Under the pieces are notes generated by a model. That model ran no database searches and was not told where the DNA came from. It saw only the letters and a list, made by a program, of their open reading frames with translations. A stretch of DNA of 64,000 nt. It comes from Spirodela intermedia (Eukaryota; Streptophyta; Magnoliopsida; Alismatales; Araceae). Location: contig LR746266.1 in NCBI GenBank assembly GCA_902729315.2, positions 6,130,259 to 6,194,258 of the forward strand. The letters are read 5' to 3'. Numbering within the stretch: the stretch's first letter is position 1; every line of letters begins with the position of its first letter. This document shows, piece by piece, positions 35,594-47,174 of the stretch. The position numbers and the translations under genes were made by a program.

Positions 35594-38500
35594 ATCGCCG
35601 AAGGAAGAGGAGCAGGAAGAAGAGCCGTGATTCACGGCTCCTCAGACAAGAAATTTTGGACTTTGGAGGTTTCTGACATGACGGTTCTCAGATTTTTCTT
35701 GCTTTCGAGTTCTCTCTCTCTCTCTCTCTGGACTTGCCGGCTTTGCAGACGTATAAAGAAAGGAGCTGTTCATCAGACCCCCTGAGACGCCATGGCTGGA
35801 GGGAGCAGGAAACTTCCTCCTCCTCCCCCCCCCGCCCACCCACCGCCAGATAGTTGACTGCTCCTCATTCTGAACATAATTTGACGAGATTGCTCCATTC
35901 CCCCCTTGCCCTCGACCCGTCTTCCTCTCTCTCTCCATCTCTCTTCCCGTATCGTCTTCCTCCTCGAGCCGTCTCCGTCTATCTCTGTGATGGCTAACAC
36001 TTCCTAAAGAGCTTCGAGAGTGAGCGAGAGAGATGACGATCGATCGAAGCTTGATGGAGAAGCCTCCGGATTTCTCCCGATTCAGACGTCCGATCGTCGA
36101 CCACAGGGAGATCAACCAATAATGGCGCAGGCACTGTGTGAGGCCCCCTCCGGCTGGCAGCAATCAACCACGGAGGACATCGCCATCATCATCGCCGCCG
36201 GCGACCCGCCGAACGATCCTCGGCGGGCGGTCGGTCTCTTTCACTTTCACCGGCCGATTCCCGTCGAGATCAATCGGTGATCCCAACTCAGACTGGACGG
36301 ATCGCAGCGGCCGCTCCATCCGAGAAGATTCCGAGCTGGTCAGAACGCGGACAATAATCTGAACGGAAGAACCTGTTCCACTCTGAGTCGGATGGTTCAG
36401 TTCCTGGACGAAGAAGACGAGGAACTCAGATCGCGAAGCCCTAAAAAAATCAGAACCCCGCGATTCCCTCTCGCCATCTCCGAAGATTTCGAATCTCTGC
36501 GCGAAAGGAGGAGGGACCCTTGAGAACAACAGCTAGGCGTGCGGACGCCGGCAATCATATTCCCCCGCCGCCGCCGCACAGTATGGAAGCTCGCTTGCCG
36601 ACGACCGGCGGGGGAATCTTCTTCCTCGGTCCAGGGCATCGCCTCTGACAACCACCGTCGTCCAGATTCCTGATGGCGGCGTGGACCACCGCCGCGAGGG
36701 AATCTCCCGATTCCCCGATTCCGCCGCCGCCGCCGTGGTGGCGCCTCGTCTCCACTTCCCCGTGACCCTTTCGTCGCCGTCCGATTAAGATCGACGGAAA
36801 AAGACATTGACGTTCGCTGGCATAATTGGGCCGTCGGTCGATGGCGGCGAGGTGACGTCGCTAATCCTGACCGTCCATGTATTTTTTTAAAAACCTCATC
36901 GAGAAATACTTTTATCACGTATACATCCTGCCATCCGCATCGTCGACCTCTTCCCTCCCTCTTTTCCCTGCTTGCTTCCATCTATCTACCTAACTTTCTA
37001 CCCACCGAAGGCAGCGCAGTGGCGGCACCGGCGGCGGCTCCGTGTCGCCCCTTTCCGTGGAAAGAGACTGGAACGAGTGAAAGGGCCGAGCGAGCGATGT
37101 CGCGGAGATCTGCCGCAGCTTTCGCCGGGGAGGCGTTGTCTCCATCTGATCTCGCCCTCTGAAAGCTCCCCCCACCCCGGAAAAGCAGATTCCCCCATTA
37201 CAGAGAAAAACCCTCCCATGTCGCCGGCTCTCCTCCTCGAGCCCTTCCTCTCGCGGAAGCTCAGTCTGAATGGATTCGTGACTGTGAATCGCAGCGAGCC
37301 CAACAGAACAGGGGAGGCGGAGACCAGGAGACCTGGGGACATCTTCTTCCTACTGCTCCTTCCTGTTAGGGGCGGGCAATACGCCCATCCCCAGCCTATT
37401 TTCTCCGAGAAAAAAAAGCCTTTTTTTCTTTCCACGTGGCGGCCATGGCTTTCTTTCCTCTTCGTCCTCTAGCCGCTGTTCCCTCCCTCGGCGATCATTG
37501 ACCCCGGTCAACCCCGTTCTCACCCTGGAATTATTAGATAACTAAATATATATTACATCTATTAAGAAAAGTTCCCAGATATTTTTTAAAATTAAAAATG
37601 ACTGAAAAATTGGAGTGCGAGGTAATTATTAGACTAAAACTAATCAGCCATTAAACAAATGGGTTATGCTTGATTACGAAGTTACGCGGCATGGATGTGG
37701 TCCCCACCGCCACCCGTGACGTGGCTCCCCGTACATGCCTCGCTGCGCCGCGTCCGCGTTCGGCCCCACCATGTCACACTAGTTGTAGCAGGGCCAACTT
37801 GCGGGCCCCGCACGCTTCTTGGCGTGTAGCCGTCGTCCGGAGGAATCTGGAGAGTTTGATGCCCGCCTCCAAATGTGGAAACAACGCCGTCCACCTTTGC
37901 GGTTATATTACGTCGAGAGGCGGTCTGGAATAATGGGCCGGCGGGGTTGACCGGAAAGGCTGGTCTACGTGGACCGAATGACGGGCTTTTTGACCGAAAA
38001 AGATCCGGGGAAGGCTCGAAGCCCGATTCACACGTCTAACGACGGGGGCCCATCAGTATTTTAATCTGGACGATGGGCATGCCCACCGGCTCTATCGGTG
38101 GTCTTTAAGAGGTCAACTTCCCCAGTCGGAGGGCCCACTAACCCATTAAACCCATCAGCCCACTAGTGCAGCATTGACTTTTTCCCATGAATGCAATTTC
38201 AGCCTAAAGGACCACTTTCTTGACGACTGCTCTCTGGATGGAAAGGGGGGCGGCAAGCCCATTAAGTGACTGCGTACGGAGGAGGGGTCAAAGCTGTCTT
38301 TGACAATTATTGCCTTCTTTGATGAACCTCATCCGAAAGCTCTCTCCCTCTCTATGACTCATAAGAACCGCATCTTTCTCTCACTATGAGTCCTCTCTCT
38401 CTCTCTCTCGCTCCCCATTCGGCTTCAAAAGTCCGCATGCAGGCACCGCCGATAAGGACGTCCGCGAGGGCCCGCCTGCGCCGCCGTCCTCCCCTCAGAG

Positions 38501-39074
38501 CGATGGCCTCCCCAAACACGCCTTATGATAACGTTTCTACATCACTGCGGTGGCGGACACAATGATCATTCACAGAGGAGAGAGAGAGAGAGAGAGAGAG
38601 ATCTGTAATCTTTCAGGTGAAGAGGACGTCCACACGGAGGGGGCCCATCAAGAAAGAATCTGAAAAGGATGCAAGGGGGAGCCGGCTGGCGCGTGGGACT
38701 ATTCACCCTCCGAGATGGCGATGGAAGATGTGGCCGCCGGCGTTCGCGGGGGCCCTTTCGGTGGAAAGAGAGGAGAGGAGAAGAGAGAGGTCGTCGTCGC
38801 CATGTCTGTGTCTGGGTTTCTCCAAATGGAATGGTGACTGTGAATCACAGGGAGGAGATGCAGCGACGAGGATGATGATGACGGCCGCCGCCTCCTTCCT
38901 CGGCCCCACAGATGGATGATACAGAGGATCTATTCGTCGATCATTTACGACAAGGACGACGAAGTGGATTGGGGAGGACGACGATGAACGTCGTTATAGA
39001 TTCAACGATGGCAAATGAATAAAAGAGGGAGAGCGGGCGGCGGAGGAATAAAAGAAGGCGTGGTGGTAAACTTT
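35594..39074. other. Convergent spacer between HHO and GDPD-like genes
   Basis: 3.5 kb between two gene 3' ends. The HHO 3' UTR probably runs to about 35760. GC-rich DNA at 36000-36850 and 37000-37480 holds only short frames without homology. AT-rich DNA lies at 37520-37670. A W-box-rich stretch lies at 37490-38330. (GA)n lies at 38575-38601. The GDPD-like 3' UTR is expected to end near 38900. I see no convincing gene. Confidence 0.45.
37490..38330. promoter_or_regulatory. W-box (TTGAC[C/T]) dense stretch
   Basis: At least seven W-box cores lie in about 840 bp on both strands: TTGACC near 37498, GGTCAA near 37506, TTGACC near 37946 and 37990, GGTCAA near 38112 and 38286, and TTGACT near 38174. 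WRKY factors bind this core. No gene start is recognised immediately adjacent, so the role is unclear. Confidence 0.4.
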
Positions 39075-41822
39075 TCAAGGGAGGCGCAGGAAAACTGCAC
39101 CGGCGATCGCCGCCGAGAGAATCCACGGCGAGGGGATCCCGTCGGAGGGCTGCCCACTGGGAAGAGCCGACGGCGCCGCCCCTGGGGACGTCTCGTCGGG
39201 GTCCATGACCGGTGGTAGCGGCGGGTCCACCACGTCGGACACCGCGAGGGCCGGTGCCGGCGGCTCCGTCGGCGGCGCCGCCCCCGGCGCCGCCATCCCC
39301 AGCAGCGAACCGGGTTGCACCGGGAGGATCGCATAGCCGCCGACAGAGCTGTAGTTGTAGCACGGGCTCCCTGCCGAAATCCAAACCACCGCTTATGTAA
39401 ATCAATCTCAGAAGTCAAAAACACGATCTACTATATCTAGAACAACAGGACGATGGTTTAAAGTCAACGCAGACGAACGCTTACTTATGTACGCGGTCGC
39501 CGTGGCGGGGAACTCGGTGACGACGCCGTCCGCGCCGAACTGGGAGAGATAGCTGGCGATCTCCACGATCGGGTCCGCGAGGAAGTCAAAGGCAATGTTC
39601 ATGAATTCGTTCCTGAGGACGGAGACGAAGACGGAGACGTTGGCTGCCTGAAACTCGGCCACCACGTCGGTGGAGGAGACCAGGAAACCACCGGAGCTGG
39701 AGACGACGGAGGACCGAGGGATGTTGACCGCGTGGGCGACCCGCGTGATCTCCTCCACCGCCGGCGGGGGGGCGTCGCTGACCGTCTCCTTCACGAGGAG
39801 AACTCTCCTGTAAGAAGGAGCCGAGTCCCGGAATCTGGCGAGCACCGAGCTGTCGTCCGACTGGATCATGACCTGCCTTGTGAAGCGGGAGTTGACCAAG
39901 ACCGCGCTGACTTCGCCGACTACATCCAGGCCCTTCTTCGATGCGAGGTACGCTGCATTCTGCGAGCGACTCTCGTCAGTAGTAGTAATAATAATGGCGA
40001 AGATAAAAAAGATTTTATTTCCATAGCTCGGAGGAGCATTGATGGGAGGCCCAGTTAAGTCCACAGCCAGGCCCATTGACACCTCTAAGTTGACTACAGT
40101 CTGCGCTGACTCACTCACCTCCAGGTTGACCAAGATTCCTTTGATGGAGTTGGCCTCGGCAAAGTCGAGGAATTCGGCGAGAGTCAAGAACTTCCCGGCG
40201 TTCTTCATCTCTGGGTTCCTCGGCAAACCGGCCTCCTGCAAGGGGCTCTTCAACTCCGCTGCGCCGCCACCACGAAACCGACATTACTTATCCCGACATG
40301 GAAAAGAATTAGAGATTATCAATCCATGAGATCTGGCTTACGTTTTAGGCTCTTGATCTCACTCCAGGTTAGATGGAAGGAGAAGATCCCGCTGTTAGGC
40401 TGGATTTCAGGAATCATCGTTGACCTGGGCATGAACGCCGCCGTCGCCGTGGTGGAGCTCGTCAGGTCGGCGGAGCCCATGCAGAAGGCGACCCCGTCGC
40501 TGGTCATTTGGACGGAGCAGTCGACGACGTCGGCGCCGTCCTCCGCTGCCCTCCGGTAAGCGAGGTCCGTGCTGCCGGCGAAGACCCCGCTGGCGCCGCC
40601 GTTGTGGGTTATCACCAATGGGTGCTTCTTACCTTCTGCTTGGGAGGAGGCGCTCTTCTGGTTTAGAGACAGGCAAGCTGCACGGGGAAGGAAGGAAGGA
40701 AAAAGGGAAAAAAGGACGGTTGAGGAAGATAGAGACCTACTGCATCATTGGCGACAGTGGCGGAGCGATGAACTGGACTCACCGACGGCCTCCGACGCGG
40801 TGGAAGGGAAGTCGGTGAGGACTCCGTCGACAGAGAAGTCTGTTTCTCCGCCGCCGATGAACTGGAGATACTCCACCGTGGGATCGTAGCTGTAGTTGTA
40901 GCTCCCAACGAGGTCATTGCCGAAGGTGTAGGCGAACACCTCCAGCCCCAGCTTGTGGGCGTCAGCCACCAGGCTCGTCTGCTGCGGCTCGAGGTAGCGG
41001 GCGCCCCCGACGGGCCAGATGTAGCCCTTGGGCACGAGGATCCCCGAGCAGAAGGCCCTAAGGGACGAAAGGTCCTGGAGGAAGGCCCCGTAGGGCCGTG
41101 CGGTCGTCGGCTCCACCTCGTCCTCTTCGAGGAACTTGAAGATGAGCTTCATCTTCCTTCCCTTAGCGCCCTTCCTGGCCATCTTCTTCAAGAAGCCGAT
41201 CTCTGGAGAGGAGATGTAGTCCACGGGCATGTGCGCCGCCGCGTCCGCGACGAAGGCAACGATGTCCTGGCCGTGCTGCGTGTAGAAGGTGTCGTACTGC
41301 CGCCGAGAAGAAGAAGATGCATGGAGGGCGGCGTTAGACTGTTCTCGAATCCAGGATCATTTGAGAGAGAGAAAAAGAGAGAGAGACCTGGACGTTCAAC
41401 CAGAGCTGGGTAGGCCTCATGCCTCTGACGTCATCCAGTGTGGTGATGGGGTAGATTCCGTCGAAGACATTAGGCCGGGAGAAGACATTCTGACTGGCGG
41501 TGACGTTGCTGAAGATCTGGTCGGAGGTGAAGTCAATGGCGAACCAACCCTGAACGGGGCTCCCGTTGACTTTGTAGGTTTGGTCGCCGTCCGGGAAGAC
41601 GTCGGCGATGTTGCTGGAGTTGTCCAGTCGGAGGTCTGTCCGGCAGATGCCCACGCCGTCCTTGGTCAGCTGCAGGTCGCAGAAGAGGACCACGTCGGAC
41701 ATGCTCATCGCGTTGGCGAACAGAAACGCCGCCGCCGTGTACTCCGGGAAGATCCCCGAGTACCCTCCTCGCGCCACCACCCGCGGCGCCTCTCCTGGCC
41801 GTCAACAAGCAATTTTTCAACA

Positions 41823-41897
<75 letters not shown>

Positions 41898-41977
41898 CCA
41901 CTGAGCGTCGGCCATGTCCGTGCCCGAGCGACCCCGAGAAGGAGCGACAGAGCGAAGAAGACGAGAGGTTGAGCCAT
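39075..41977 (-). CDS. Glycerophosphodiester phosphodiesterase-like protein, GDPDL/SHV3 type, GPI-anchored (7 exons)
   Basis: Exons in order: 41977-41899, 41794-41388, 41296-40783, 40635-40342, 40258-40119, 39959-39485, 39370-39075; 734 residues, typical for GDPDLs. SHV3-type proteins sit on the plasma-membrane outer face and affect cellulose and pectin organisation and root-hair growth. A signal peptide is visible (MAQPLVFFALSLLLGVARA). There are two tandem GDPD-like domains: about 30-335 (VVARGGYSGIFPEYT, FCDLQLTKDGVGICRTDL, VDGVLTDFPSTAS) and about 340-640 (HPLVITHNGGASGVFAGSTD, DVVDCSVQMTSDGVAFCMG, GADGVVTEFPATATAYI). The C-terminus is Pro/Ala-rich and ends in a hydrophobic tail (SPWILSAAIAGAVFLRLP) preceded by Ser/Gly, as for GPI addition. 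The active-site-like HRG of true GDPDs reads ARGG in domain 1, as is usual in GDPDLs. Intron 1 is dominated by a CT repeat. Confidence 0.94.
41825..41895 (-). repeat. (CT)n tract filling most of GDPDL intron 1
   Basis: About 70 bp of pure GA/CT repeat inside the 104-bp intron 41795-41898. In the sense direction the repeat starts directly after the donor GTAC and ends about 30 bp before the acceptor GGCCAG. Confidence 0.9.
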
Positions 41978-42103
41978 GACGAAAAGCTAGAGACGCCGGC
42001 GGAGGCCGGCACGCTGGAAAAAGGGACAGACGGGAAGCCTTCTTCTTCAAGAGGGTGCCATTGCCGAGAGAACGGATAACTCCCTTGGGGAGATCGGAAA
42101 ACG

Positions 42104-42151
<48 letters not shown>

Positions 42152-42318
42152 AATTTGCGGGAAAAGACAGTACCATTAATAGGTGGAGGTTTCTCTGGTT
42201 TGAACGGTTACTGTGACTCCCATTCCCTCCGGGTTGATGGAGGAGCGTTGACCCCGGGGGGCACCTAAGCAGCACTAAATGGATGGAGGGAGTTTTCCGC
42301 CGGCAGTCAGAAACCCTC

Positions 42319-42372
<54 letters not shown>

Positions 42373-42940
42373 ATATAGCACAAATTAAGCGATTGTGGAT
42401 TATAGTCGTATGATAGCAAAGGTGCCATCGTCCATACTAGGAAATCTGAAAGTAAAAATAATCAACAATCAGGCGAGCAATGCACAAACCTCGTGTAGGA
42501 TTTCTCTCTTATTCTCTTTGACCTTTTCATAGGAGAAGAAATCTTAGTGAAGCATATACATAATTGTTCGTTTTCATAATATCTTGATGAAACTTGCAGA
42601 CAAAGATCTTGTCAAATGCCACATGAGGAACAAGACTCTCGTATGTAGAATTGTGATCACAACATTATGAATCAATAAATAGCAGCCAGATTTTTAAGAG
42701 CAAATATAGTAAGATGATATGCGTGGGCTCATCCTCACATAGGTCGAGATGCTTCCTTTTAAGATGGTAGTTTTTTTTTTCTATAAATCTAACATGTATT
42801 TCTTCTTTTTTAAGTATAATGTACGATGAGATTTATCTCTCTTCTTTGATTTCATTCTCTTTTTTCATCAACTATATTCTTCTTTCTTGATTTTTCATCT
42901 CTCTTTTATTATAGATGAAGTCCTTATGGATGGAGATAAG
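41978..42940. other. GDPDL promoter and flanking DNA
   Basis: Contains a compound (TG)n(AG)n tract at about 42105-42149 and a (GA)n tract of about 50 bp at 42320-42371, both near the expected transcription start. AT-rich DNA without coding signal follows to the copia remnant. Confidence 0.5.
42320..42371. repeat. (GA)n microsatellite upstream of the GDPDL gene
   Basis: Pure GA dinucleotide run of about 26 units, 345 bp upstream of the GDPDL start codon. Confidence 0.95.
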
Positions 42941-43025
42941 TGTCAATTGTTGACTCTTTAGTATATGGGTCGTCTAAAGGGCATTGAGACATGTATTAAA
43001 GATTTTTATCAAAAGTTTTGTTCTC

Positions 43026-43135
43026 ATTATAATTTTTGATAACTTAGTAATTTTTCTTTTATTTATTCTTAATGATATTCAGAAACTGAGTTTCTATTGT
43101 TATTGTGATCATATAGTAGTATATTTATTTTTACA
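43026..43135 (+). repeat. 3' part of the copia 5' LTR
   Basis: Aligns with 46772-46880 over about 110 bp with frequent substitutions. Its terminal CA is followed by a decayed primer-binding site at 43136-43150. The start of the LTR is not defined. Confidence 0.7.
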
Positions 43136-46100
43136 AATGATATCAAAGTATTAATTTTATTATTTTCAAATTTACTATGACTTCTAAAGTGTACACTAAC
43201 ATCTGAAAGTTGAGTAAATCATCTAACCTCAATCTTTAGAAATATCGTGTGTATGTTGTATTATTATAGACTAATTTGGATAAGATTTTAGATAAACTAA
43301 AGCTAGACAAGATTAGTGCTGATGATTGAGAGATGAGAGAGAAGAAGGCTTGAGATTTTATTCATACATGTTTGTCTACTTGAGTTCTTCAATAGGTCAT
43401 GAATGAATATAGTCTAAATAAACTTTCAAAAAAGTTAGAGAAATGATGTGTATCAAAGTTGATGATGAGTAAATTGACGTTAATTTTTTTTTATTTGGGT
43501 TACTTATGTCAAAAGGAGATGATTTGACATCTCATATTGATTATTTTAATCAATTACTAAATGACTTATTTCATAGAAAATCAATTTTTTAAATAAAAAT
43601 AAAGTTAGTATTCTACTTATTTATCTTATTCATATGATCATCTTATTACAACTTTTATTACATGATAGTATATCACTCATTCTCAAAAATATTATTGATT
43701 CATGATAAAATATTAATTATTGGAAGAAAGATGTTGGTGAGACTCACAATGAAGGTTTATATGTGAAGAGTGGAAACGAACATGAAAGGCAAAAAGAGAA
43801 GAGATTATCAAGAAATAATAAGAGTTAGTCTAAGTCACAAAAAAATTAATTTAAAAAATTAAACTTATCAAAAGTGTTATAAGATGAGACACTTGCAAAG
43901 AAATTATCTAAAGAATTGAAGTGATAAGACAACAAGAGGTAAATTTATTTAACTAATGTTGTGAAGGCTAGAGACAGAAAATATAATAAGGTCTATTATG
44001 ACCTTATTGCAATTGAGAAGTTATCAAATATATGGATTCTTGATATTAGTTGTTCTTATCATGTGTCATAATGTTAACTTACTTGACTCACAGAGGAGTG
44101 CAATGTGAGTTATTTATAGGAGAAATAATGTATTTTATGAAGTTATAGGTATTAATTTGGTGAAGGTTTAGATGTTTGACAAAGTGATCCAAGAGTTTGA
44201 AAATATTTGTCATGTTCTAACATTATACAAGAATTTGATTTCACTTAGAATTTTAGACAGAAATAATTATTTTTTCAAATGTGAGAATTAATTCTTCAAA
44301 ATGATTAAAGTATTACTCATTGTGATGAAGAGAAGACGTCAATGAGTAAATATTATAAACTTAATTAAAATATTATTATAAGTAGATATTGTGTTGTGAC
44401 ATCAAATAATTACATGATTGATGACACTTTTATGACACCTGTGATTAAGTCATATGAGTGAAATAAATATGCATAAACTCAATGTACAAGAATCACTACT
44501 TGATGTGAAAATATACATATTACATTTTATAAGTGTTGTGTCATGAGAAAATAGTACAAGGTGACATATAAAGTGGCAAAACATGATAAGGGTGACATGA
44601 TTATAATCATTAGGATATATGTGGTTTAATTGATGTGATGTCGATGGATGGTGCTCATTATTTTTTGATATTTAGTTGATAATTTATTCAAAAAAGTTTG
44701 AATATTCTTCTTGAAATATAAGTATAAGTTTTTGCAAAGTTCAAAACTTGGTGTGCCAAGGTAGAGAATCAAATGACAAAAAATATCAAAGTCTTGCGGA
44801 TTGACAATGGTACAAAATTTAAGAATTCTAAATTTGATTAATTTTATGATGAGTATGATATTCAACATCATTCTATGGTGAAAAAGAGTTCATAGTAGAA
44901 TAGTGTTGTCGAGCAGATGAATCACATGATTGTTGAGATAATATGATATTTACGGTTGAATGTTGGTTTACCCAAAGAGTTTTGCACGGAAGTTGTGAGT
45001 ATGACAATTTATTTGATGAATAGATCACCAGACTCTACTCTTTATGTGAAAGTAATTGATGGGGTATTAATTAAAATTTTTATTAACTTTTCAAATTTAC
45101 ATTTATTTAGATGTCCACAATATGTCCTTACATTTGTTGATGGGAGTTCAAAGTTGGATTTAAAGTCAATAAAATATATCTTTTTATATCATAATATTGA
45201 TGTAAAGAAATGTTGACTTTGAGATTTAAATATGAAAAAGTTTATTTTGAATAGTGTTGTAGTATTTGATGAAGAACACATGTTAAAGTCCTTTTCTATA
45301 GAGCACATGATTTAAAAAATTGATGATACTCATGTTAAAGATGGAACAAAATTGAAAGTAAAAATTATACAGAGTACTTCTAATTATGTTGTGAGTGAAG
45401 ATCAAGTTATAGAATCATCAAATGTTCATAATTATATTACTTTTATATGGGGCAAGCATGAAGTAAGGCCTTGTACTTATTTTTATGATTATATTGTATT
45501 TATATTATTTACAGGAGATGACGAGCTTATAACGTTTTGAAAGATAATTAGTTGTCCTGACAAAGAAAAGTAACTACATACAATGTTTGAGGAATAAACA
45601 TCTTTAGATAATAATCACACTTAAAAATTAGTAAATCTTTCTTCATATAGGTGAACTATTGAGTACAAATTAGCATATAAGAAGAAGTCATCAATAATTG
45701 ATAAAAAGTTTTACAGAAGTATGAAATTAATTATACTTCAATATTTTCACTTGTTATGAAATACACATCTATTCATTTAGTGTTAACAATTCTTGCACAT
45801 GAAAATATGAGGTTTGAACAACTAAACGTGAACATAACTTTCTTTCATAGAGATTTGGAAGAGATTGTTTATATATAGTAGTTGGAGGATTTTGTTGTGT
45901 AGGGGTCAAAACATCTTGTTTGTCAATTGAAGAAGTCATTTTATGAGTTAAGGTAGTGGTATAAAAAGTTTGACTCTTATATATTGAAGATTAATTATAT
46001 GATGTGTAATTTTGACGGTTGTCTTTATATGAAGACATGTGATGATGGTTTTGTAATTATTTTGATACTTTATGTTGATGATATACTCATTACTTGGAAA

Positions 46101-46771
46101 ATTTATATAAAATTGCTAGGTTAAGGTCAATACTGAATAGTAAATTTTTGACATGAAAATTCTTCATGTGACATAGAAGATTTTTGATATAGAGATCTAT
46201 AGAGATCGGGAGTTGAGTCATTTATGGTTGAGTTAGACGAATTACCTCTCAAATGTGATAAATTTATTTGACATTAGTAATACTAAAATAATATGCATTC
46301 TTTTGAATAGTTATTTTAGATTATCTACTACTCATTGTCGACATCTAAGGAAGATATTATTTAGATGAAGTAAATTTCTTATGTTATTATAGTCAGCTCT
46401 CTTATGTATGCTATGATTTGTACAAGATAAGATATTGCTCATGCAGAAAAAAACATTAGAGGCCTTTTGACTAACAAAATTATCTTTTTACTGTTAACTT
46501 TGTTGATGTAGATTTTATTTAAATTTTAAATTATCGAAAATATATCACATGATATATTTTCACCATAACTAGTATACGTGTGAGTTGAAACTTTACACTT
46601 AAGACTAGTATCATATTGTCTACGATTGAAGTAAAGTAAATGACAACTACTAAATTAGTCAAAGAGGTCTTGTGGTTGTAGGGATTATTTAAACAAATTT
46701 GAAATCCGACAAGGTAAATGTTACTTCACATTATGATAGTCAAATTGTTATTTGTTTGACAAAAAATTGAA

Positions 46772-46880
46772 TTTATAATTTCTGATAACTTGGTGATTTC
46801 TCTTTTATTTATTCTCATGTTATCTAGAAATTGAATTTATGTTGTTATTGTGATATTATGTTTACATATTTATTTATACA
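46772..46880 (+). repeat. Copia 3' LTR remnant
   Basis: Aligns with 43026-43135. It follows directly on the RNase H-like remains (near 46750), so the LTR's 5' part and the polypurine tract appear deleted. Confidence 0.65.
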
Positions 46881-47113
46881 AAAAGAAGTATGATGAAGCA
46901 TTGCACAAATAACTAAATTCAAGGAAGTAGAGTGAAATCTAAATTCAAATATCTAAGATAACTTCTACTCTATGCAATCAAGTACGTAGAGGAAGAAGGG
47001 AGAGTTAGAGAATCATTAGGGCAACAAGAAGTCACATTGGGCCCCGAACTACGAAGCCTTCTCTACTTCGAGGACAATGCAAATGACATAGCAAATTTGG
47101 CAGCATGATGACT

Positions 47114-47174
47114 GTGTATGTGAGGCTAATACCTTTCTCGGCCTTTTGGCTAAGATCAAGTGTATGTGAGGCTA
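47114..47174. repeat. 15-bp target-site duplication flanking the U2 fragment
   Basis: GTGTATGTGAGGCTA occurs at 47114-47128 and 47160-47174 without mismatch, on either side of a 31-bp insert. Confidence 0.9.
47129..47164 (+). pseudogene. U2 snRNA 5'-end fragment, retroposed
   Basis: Begins with the first nucleotides of U2 snRNA, ATACCTTTCTCGGCCTTTTG, and continues through GCTAAGATCAAGTGTA, matching about nucleotides 1-36 of plant U2 as I know it. The match then stops; the branch-point-recognition region, Sm site and 3' stem-loops are missing. Perfect 15-bp direct repeats (GTGTATGTGAGGCTA) flank it at 47114-47128 and 47160-47174, the second overlapping the last five U2-like bases. This is the signature of a retroposed, 3'-truncated snRNA copy. 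It cannot be a functional U2 gene. Confidence 0.85.

Larger units (their letters stand above)
42940..46880 (+). mobile_element. Degenerate Ty1/copia LTR retrotransposon
   Basis: Very AT-rich, with scattered stops in all frames, but the copia order is readable in decayed form. A gag zinc-knuckle-like CYK...HLQRNY segment is near 43870. A protease-like WILDISCSYHV follows near 44035. The integrase region has NGVVE-like remains at about 44890-44940 and GLPKEFCTEVVSMTIYLMNR near 44965. Reverse transcriptase shows LYVDDILIT near 46070. RNase H-side remains are SLMYAMICTR near 46390 and DIAHA, then YDSQIVICLTKN near 46735. LTR ends are alignable: 43026-43135 resembles 46772-46880 (ATAACTTAGTAATTTTTCTT versus ATAACTTGGTGATTTCTCTT) and both end in ACA. 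After the 5' LTR, ATGATATCAAAG resembles the initiator-Met PBS. The left boundary is uncertain. The element is dead by mutation. Confidence 0.85.

Noticed and set aside
36122-36523. Two small plus-strand frames (36122-36280, 52 aa; 36392-36523, 43 aa, acidic then basic)
   Set aside because: No recognised family, no promoter or splice context, and comparable frames are expected by chance in GC-rich DNA. Conservation could change this.
41533-42428. Long Ser/Leu-repeat frames on the minus strand
   Set aside because: They are translations of CT microsatellites; true coding here is only GDPDL exons 1 and 2.
47129-47164. Functional U2 snRNA gene
   Set aside because: Only the first 36 nt are present, with no Sm site and no upstream USE/TATA arrangement; flanking direct repeats indicate a retroposed fragment.
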